A stretch of 40,760 nt of DNA from a virus: IMG/VR virus record IMGVR_UViG_3300046373_000057, positions 1-40,760 of that record. One strand, 5' to 3'. A program made the translations under genes and the position numbers. Below are positions 37,910 to 40,760 of the stretch, piece by piece. The notes under the pieces were generated by a model. It saw only the letters and a list, made by a program, of their open reading frames with translations, made no database searches and had not been told where the DNA came from. How positions within the stretch are numbered: position 1 is the first letter of the stretch; the number at the start of each line of letters is the position of its first letter.

Positions 37910-38328
37910 CGACCGACGAACTTAGTAAATATGTAAAGTCTCCTGAGGCTGAATGGGTAACCCTACCAAAGCCCTTCGCCGAGGCACTTCTGGATAAACT
38001 CCGCACCATGGAAGCGCGCATTGCAGAACTGGAGGCCGCTAAGGCGCATCACATTGCAATGCGACAGCAGACACAAGAGGAGAGAAATTTAATAAGTGCG
38101 CTTTATAAAGGACAAGAGGACATTATTCTCAATCTACAAGAGGATTACAAAGAGGCCGAGAGACAGCACGAGGTAGCAGCTAAAGCCCTCAATTCACTTA
38201 AGACTAAACTACAGGCGGCTGAGGATTTAGCTAACGCCGCACATATGGTTTTCCATGGTGATGCAGATGTTTACTACCTTGAAACTAAATTGCTTAAGTT
38301 CCGCGCAGCTGGAAGGGGGAGTGAATGA
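37906..38328 (+). CDS. Hypothetical coiled-coil protein, 140 residues
   Basis: A short N-terminal domain (VKSPEAEWVTLPKPFAEALL) precedes a coiled coil (MEARIAELEAAKAHH; ILNLQEDYKEAERQHEVAAK). It is similar in build to the products of 36762-37289 and 37703-37909. GGGAGAGACGG lies upstream. Confidence 0.6.
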   Translation: MTTDELSKYVKSPEAEWVTLPKPFAEALLDKLRTMEARIAELEAAKAHHIAMRQQTQEERNLISALYKGQEDIILNLQEDYKEAERQHEVAAKALNSLKTKLQAAEDLANAAHMVFHGDADVYYLETKLLKFRAAGRGSE

Positions 38329-38423
38329 GTTGTCATGGCGAATGCGTCTTGCCACTGCTGATAGTGTGCGCTGTGTTTGGGATTATAAGTTGGATAATGA
38401 ATCGAAAGGGGGACAAGGGATGA
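38325..38423 (+). CDS. 32-residue single-span membrane peptide
   Basis: The frame starts MSCHGECVLPLL, has one hydrophobic segment (VCAVFGIISWIM) and ends in a basic NRKGDKG. It overlaps the preceding stop and the next start by 4 bases each (ATGA twice), with GGGGGAGTGA upstream. It matches the other micro-membrane peptides in layout though not in sequence. Confidence 0.65.
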   Translation: MSCHGECVLPLLIVCAVFGIISWIMNRKGDKG

Positions 38424-38791
38424 AAAGGTTCATTGTTAGTGACATAGGCGGCTGTGTGGAGGTCGATCCAAACGGCAAGTGGTTGACGCGGGAGGAGGTG
38501 GAGAACGCAATGCATTTATTTGGGTTTCTTCCGCCAGAGATTGGGAGGATTGTTGACACCTTATTCGATAAGGGGGGATTAAACTTGAACATTTACACAA
38601 TAGCGGAAGCCAAACGAATACTAAATCAAGGAAAGACGCTAGCCGCCATTCCCATTGATGGACGTATAGTCACACCTAAAGACTTTGTCGAGGCTATTTC
38701 ATCGGCCTCGGAACGGCTTGGCACTGAGCTGCGTTTGGTGACAGTTTCGGACGTAATGGACGAACTATTCAAAACGGAGGACGAGGGGTGA
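38420..38791 (+). CDS. Hypothetical 123-residue protein
   Basis: The product begins MKRFIVSDIGGC, has a helical middle (TREEVENAMHLFGFLP) and an acidic end. I place the start at the ATGA overlap at 38420 (GGGGGAC upstream). The longer frame that starts upstream merely shadows the membrane peptide. No known motif. Confidence 0.6.
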   Translation: MKRFIVSDIGGCVEVDPNGKWLTREEVENAMHLFGFLPPEIGRIVDTLFDKGGLNLNIYTIAEAKRILNQGKTLAAIPIDGRIVTPKDFVEAISSASERLGTELRLVTVSDVMDELFKTEDEG

Positions 38792-39015
38792 GAAAGCCAG
38801 CAGAGATACAGGCAGACGCAGAGATGGTTACTATTGAGATGTTCGCCAACCTGGCTATGGTTAACACCCCTGGCATGGAGCAGGAACTTGCCCGACTGTA
38901 CAACCGCCACCAAGCCCGAGACAAGGCAGTGTGGGACAAGATGAGAATCAATTCCATGTTTGAGGACGGCCCCTGGTACCAGATTGAACAGATGCAGACC
39001 TTTAAGTATTATTGA
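38788..39015 (+). CDS. Hypothetical 75-residue helical protein
   Basis: The GTG start overlaps the preceding stop by 4 bases, with GGACGAGG upstream. The protein is helical (MEQELARLYNRHQARDKAVW) and ends FKYY. It is followed by a gap of 108 bases without a clear promoter. Confidence 0.6.
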   Translation: MRKPAEIQADAEMVTIEMFANLAMVNTPGMEQELARLYNRHQARDKAVWDKMRINSMFEDGPWYQIEQMQTFKYY

Positions 39016-39123
39016 TGCCCAAAAGGTAAGAATTGTGGGCCGCATTCCCATGGAAAAAGTTGTCGAATAGGCTAAAGGTTTCCTGGATTGTGCCGATAAG
39101 TACTTTGTAACCAGGAGGCACCC

Positions 39124-39282
39124 ATGAAACACTACGCAACATACACAGCTTACGGCACAACAGCAATGCAAGTATCTGAGACAGCGGTACGTATCCGGGG
39201 CAACGTCTACGACTTTCAACAGCCCGTCACAGTAGCCATGGTCAAAGCCCTGGTCCTCAGCCTGTCGAAGGGGGATCGCTAA
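39124..39282 (+). CDS. Hypothetical 52-residue protein
   Basis: The product starts MKHYATYTAYGTTAMQVSE and looks beta-rich with a final helix. AGGAGG lies 6 bases before the ATG. The stop shares a base with the next start (TAATG). Confidence 0.65.
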   Translation: MKHYATYTAYGTTAMQVSETAVRIRGNVYDFQQPVTVAMVKALVLSLSKGDR

Positions 39283-39395
39283 TGGGTGGTTTGTTGACTC
39301 TTGCCATGGGAATTGGGCTGTTCTATCTTATGGGTCAGTTCGTTATGAACCTACTGTTAGCTATTGTTAACTGTATTAATGAGGCGATGAAATGA
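39282..39395 (+). CDS. 37-residue single-span membrane peptide
   Basis: The frame reads MGGLLTLAMGIGLFYLM at its start, then a second hydrophobic half and ends in NEAMK. It is hydrophobic over about 30 residues. TAATG and ATGA overlaps link it to both neighbours, with AAGGGGG 7 bases before the ATG. It is the fourth such peptide. Confidence 0.65.
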   Translation: MGGLLTLAMGIGLFYLMGQFVMNLLLAIVNCINEAMK

Positions 39396-39529
39396 CAAGA
39401 GAAGAGCTTGAGATGGAGCTGGACAAGGTGAGACAACGCCTCCTAGACCTGGAAGTAGGTAGTAGGGCCTGGGTTGCGGGGAAAGAGATTGAGAAGGCTA
39501 TCTTGCATAGTTTGGGGGTGGGGGAATGA
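39392..39529 (+). CDS. Hypothetical 45-residue coiled-coil peptide
   Basis: The frame MTREELEMELDKVRQRLLDL is one amphipathic helix, and a Gly-rich end follows. It has 4-base overlaps with both neighbours. The role is unknown. Confidence 0.55.
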   Translation: MTREELEMELDKVRQRLLDLEVGSRAWVAGKEIEKAILHSLGVGE

Positions 39530-39903
39530 AACTACTTATCATAGGCTACCCACGGTCGGGGAAGACGACTAGGGCCAGGAACATGCAGATTACCGAGATG
39601 GTACCCCCAAATGGAGAGACTCCAGTCCTGTCAACAGACAAGCTAGTAGCCCAGTACGAGTGGTCTGCCTTCAGTGACAAGGTATGTGACATGCTCAAGC
39701 AACCCGGTCCTTGGATCATTGAGGGCTGTAGCGCAGTCCGTGGCCTCCGTAAGTACCTCAAGGAAGGGAATGTGCCAGACTTCGAGATCGAATGGCTAGA
39801 TAAGCCCTTTGTGCCTCTTGTGGGGCGTCAGGTGGGGTTCGCAGCAAGTCTGAAGAGTATCTGGGGGGAGTGTCAGGGGTTGATGGAGGATAAGAAGAAA
39901 TGA
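39526..39903 (+). CDS. P-loop kinase-like protein
   Basis: The 125-residue protein has Walker A GYPRSGKTT at 7-15 and a WIIEGCSAVRGLRKYL segment where nucleotide and shikimate kinases have their lid or base site. The size is that of short phage deoxynucleotide-kinase-like or P-loop proteins. The substrate cannot be read. It overlaps both neighbours by 4 bases. It may act with the pyrophosphohydrolase at 35480-35908 in nucleotide metabolism. Confidence 0.7.
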   Translation: MKLLIIGYPRSGKTTRARNMQITEMVPPNGETPVLSTDKLVAQYEWSAFSDKVCDMLKQPGPWIIEGCSAVRGLRKYLKEGNVPDFEIEWLDKPFVPLVGRQVGFAASLKSIWGECQGLMEDKKK

Positions 39904-40043
39904 TCTACCTAGAAGTATTAGATAGGGACGGTGGGACCATACGGGACGAGGAGTATGAGACCGTGGAAGAGCTGCTCAGGGAGTGGCCTTGGGCTGAAGA
40001 GAACAGGGGCTATTGGACTGTGTGGGTGGGGAGTAAGGAGTGA
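39900..40043 (+). CDS. Hypothetical 47-residue acidic protein
   Basis: The frame begins MIYLEVLDRDGGTIRDEEYE and is very acidic, with a WPWAEENRGYWTVWVG end. The start and end are coupled by 4-base overlaps. Small acidic DNA-mimic proteins are one possibility, but this is only a composition-based guess. Confidence 0.55.
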   Translation: MIYLEVLDRDGGTIRDEEYETVEELLREWPWAEENRGYWTVWVGSKE

Positions 40044-40294
40044 ATGCATATAAGTCCTATCCTAAGAACAGCCTACCACACGAGCTACGGTGCCCTCACA
40101 CGACGGCTGAAATGAGGCCCTTAGCCTGTGTAGACTGCACAGCTGACGAGCTTCTAGCGGTGTTCCTAGAGCTTAAGAGAAGCTACTACAGTGGCGTGGA
40201 GCTTATGGGTGAGAAGGAGTACGACAGGTTCGAAGCCTATCTGTGGGCTAGGTTCCCAGAAGATGGGCGATTCAAAGTAGTTGGATCTAAGTAG
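40040..40294 (+). CDS. Small protein with cysteines and a DNA-ligase-Ia-like segment
   Basis: The 84-residue GTG-started protein has C-P-H...C-V-D-C (a possible zinc knuckle, residues about 18-33). Its second half (LKRSYYSGVELMGEKEYDRF and FPED) resembles the YY-x-E-x-x-M-x-x-x-EYD pattern of domain Ia of NAD-dependent DNA ligases, which recognises nicotinamide. The rest of a ligase is absent. It is the last gene of the rightward block. Confidence 0.55.
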   Translation: MNAYKSYPKNSLPHELRCPHTTAEMRPLACVDCTADELLAVFLELKRSYYSGVELMGEKEYDRFEAYLWARFPEDGRFKVVGSK

Positions 40295-40344
40295 TTGATA
40301 TTGCTAGAGCCGTCATAAAATGTGAAAATTCTAAATGGGTGCTG

Positions 40345-40361
40345 GGCAACTTTCATGCCAA
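40345..40361 (-). promoter_or_regulatory. Sigma-54-type element
   Basis: The minus strand reads TTTGGCATG-AAAG-TTGCC: GG and GC 10 bases apart, as required for -24/-12 promoters. It points leftward into the small-gene block (antisense). Confidence 0.5.
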
Positions 40362-40452
40362 AGCTGTAACCGCGTGTTTTGATTAATATTCCCGGCCCTC
40401 CATACCCCGCCATCCGTAACTATACTGATATCATTGCCCTTTCTTTTCCCCT

Positions 40453-40469
40453 TGCAACTATCATGCCAT
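40453..40469 (-). promoter_or_regulatory. Sigma-54-type element
   Basis: The minus strand reads TGGCATG-ATAG-TTGCA, an almost ideal -24/-12 match, pointing leftward. It is about 108 bp from the previous site. Confidence 0.5.
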
Positions 40470-40607
40470 CACCCCCTGTCGCCATTTTAAGCCCCCTTCC
40501 TTCTAGCCCTCATCACCCTATTGCCTTGTTCATTCTCGTCGATCCTAGGCCATCCTCGTCAACCGCACAAGGTTCGCTTTCGCCTACCGAGCTGTCAACA
40601 TAGGGCT

Positions 40608-40625
40608 TTGGCACACTCCTTGCTA
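40608..40625 (+). promoter_or_regulatory. Sigma-54-type element, plus strand
   Basis: The plus strand reads TTTGGCACA-CTCC-TTGCT with exact spacing. It points toward the window end, and across the junction if the genome ends join. Confidence 0.5.
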
Positions 40626-40691
40626 CGCCACATTCCATGCCAACCGCACCCTAATCTCAATCTATACATTATCGTAATAACAACTCCCCCT

Positions 40692-40708
40692 TGCAAGTTT
40701 CGTGCCAG
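40692..40708 (-). promoter_or_regulatory. Perfect sigma-54 consensus element
   Basis: The minus strand reads CTGGCACG-AAAC-TTGCA, identical to the textbook consensus YTGGCACG-N4-TTGCA. It points leftward. Confidence 0.55.
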
Positions 40709-40760
40709 GTATACTTATTGCATGGCAAACCGCACTGCTGTTCTGTGTTCATCGTGAGTA

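Larger units (their letters stand above)
40295..40760. other. Gene-free right end with sigma-54-type elements
   Basis: No frame here has a ribosome site or protein-like composition. The plus strand is strongly pyrimidine-rich from about 40380 to 40720, opposite to the purine-rich coding strand of the genes just before it. It contains four strict TGGCAY-N5-TTGC elements (three minus, one plus), listed separately, and one near-match with an 11-base spacer at about 40626-40643. No terminal direct repeat with the left end is visible. Confidence 0.8.

Noticed and set aside
40379-40757. Two plus-strand open frames of 74 and 78 codons in the right end
   Set aside because: They are rich in Pro/Ser from C-rich DNA, have no ribosome site and resemble no protein. 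The region has the composition of non-coding DNA.
1-40760. Terminal direct repeats as in T7-like phages
   Set aside because: Reading both ends, I see no shared sequence longer than the short TGGCAC-type elements.
1-40760. CRISPR array, tRNA genes or insertion sequences
   Set aside because: No regularly spaced repeats, cloverleaf-like segments or transposase motifs were found by reading.

Overview
The window looks like an essentially complete genome, about 40.8 kb, of a tailed podovirus-type phage. Two gene blocks diverge from a control region at about 11.6-11.93 kb. The leftward block (11.6 to 0.3 kb) carries DNA replication and recombination genes. The rightward block (11.9 to 40.3 kb) carries packaging, head, tail, ejection, fibre and lysis genes, then a long run of very small genes. 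Nearly every junction is a 1-4 nt stop/start overlap or a few bases, with GGAG/AAGGAG ribosome sites. Lipobox proteins and an inner-membrane lysis set suggest a Gram-negative host; I cannot name it. I see no integrase, repressor, tRNA or phage RNA polymerase, so it is probably lytic and uses host RNA polymerase.

Leftward block, in order of transcription: a hypothetical protein, a small zinc-finger-like protein, a Cas4-like 4Fe-4S exonuclease, a single-strand DNA binding protein, an archaeo-eukaryotic-type primase, an HNH nuclease, a DinG/XPD-like helicase, a metallophosphoesterase, a 33-residue membrane peptide, a small basic protein, a Sak4-like ATPase, a homing-type HNH nuclease, a family A DNA polymerase encoded by two separate genes, a second 33-residue membrane peptide, a small helical protein, a lytic transglycosylase, a ClpP-fold lipoprotein and one or two tiny ORFs. 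An intrinsic terminator near 0.3 kb ends the block.

Rightward block: a second ClpP-like protease, a putative small terminase, a GNAT acetyltransferase, the large terminase, portal, scaffold, major capsid protein, an inserted GIY-YIG nuclease, a head protein, an intrinsic terminator, two tail-tube proteins, three internal virion or ejection proteins, a set of beta-rich appendage proteins, a 957-residue tail fibre, holin and spanin-like genes with a second terminator, an M15 peptidase endolysin with a lipoprotein, an HNH nuclease, and about 20 mostly unrecognised small genes including a DUF5664-type nucleotide pyrophosphohydrolase and a P-loop kinase-like protein.

The most unusual features are at the two ends and at the control region. 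The window opens with a 97-bp near-perfect palindrome holding four copies of a TGGCAC-N5-TTGA element. The last 460 bp are gene-free and pyrimidine-rich on the plus strand, and hold four textbook sigma-54-type -24/-12 elements (TGGCAY-N5-TTGC). A related element sits, correctly oriented, just upstream of the leftward replication operon. Other notable points are the two-gene DNA polymerase split inside a conserved palm motif, the outer-membrane-lipoprotein version of ClpP overlapping the transglycosylase gene, and a set of 32-37 residue single-membrane-span peptides placed in coupled gene junctions.
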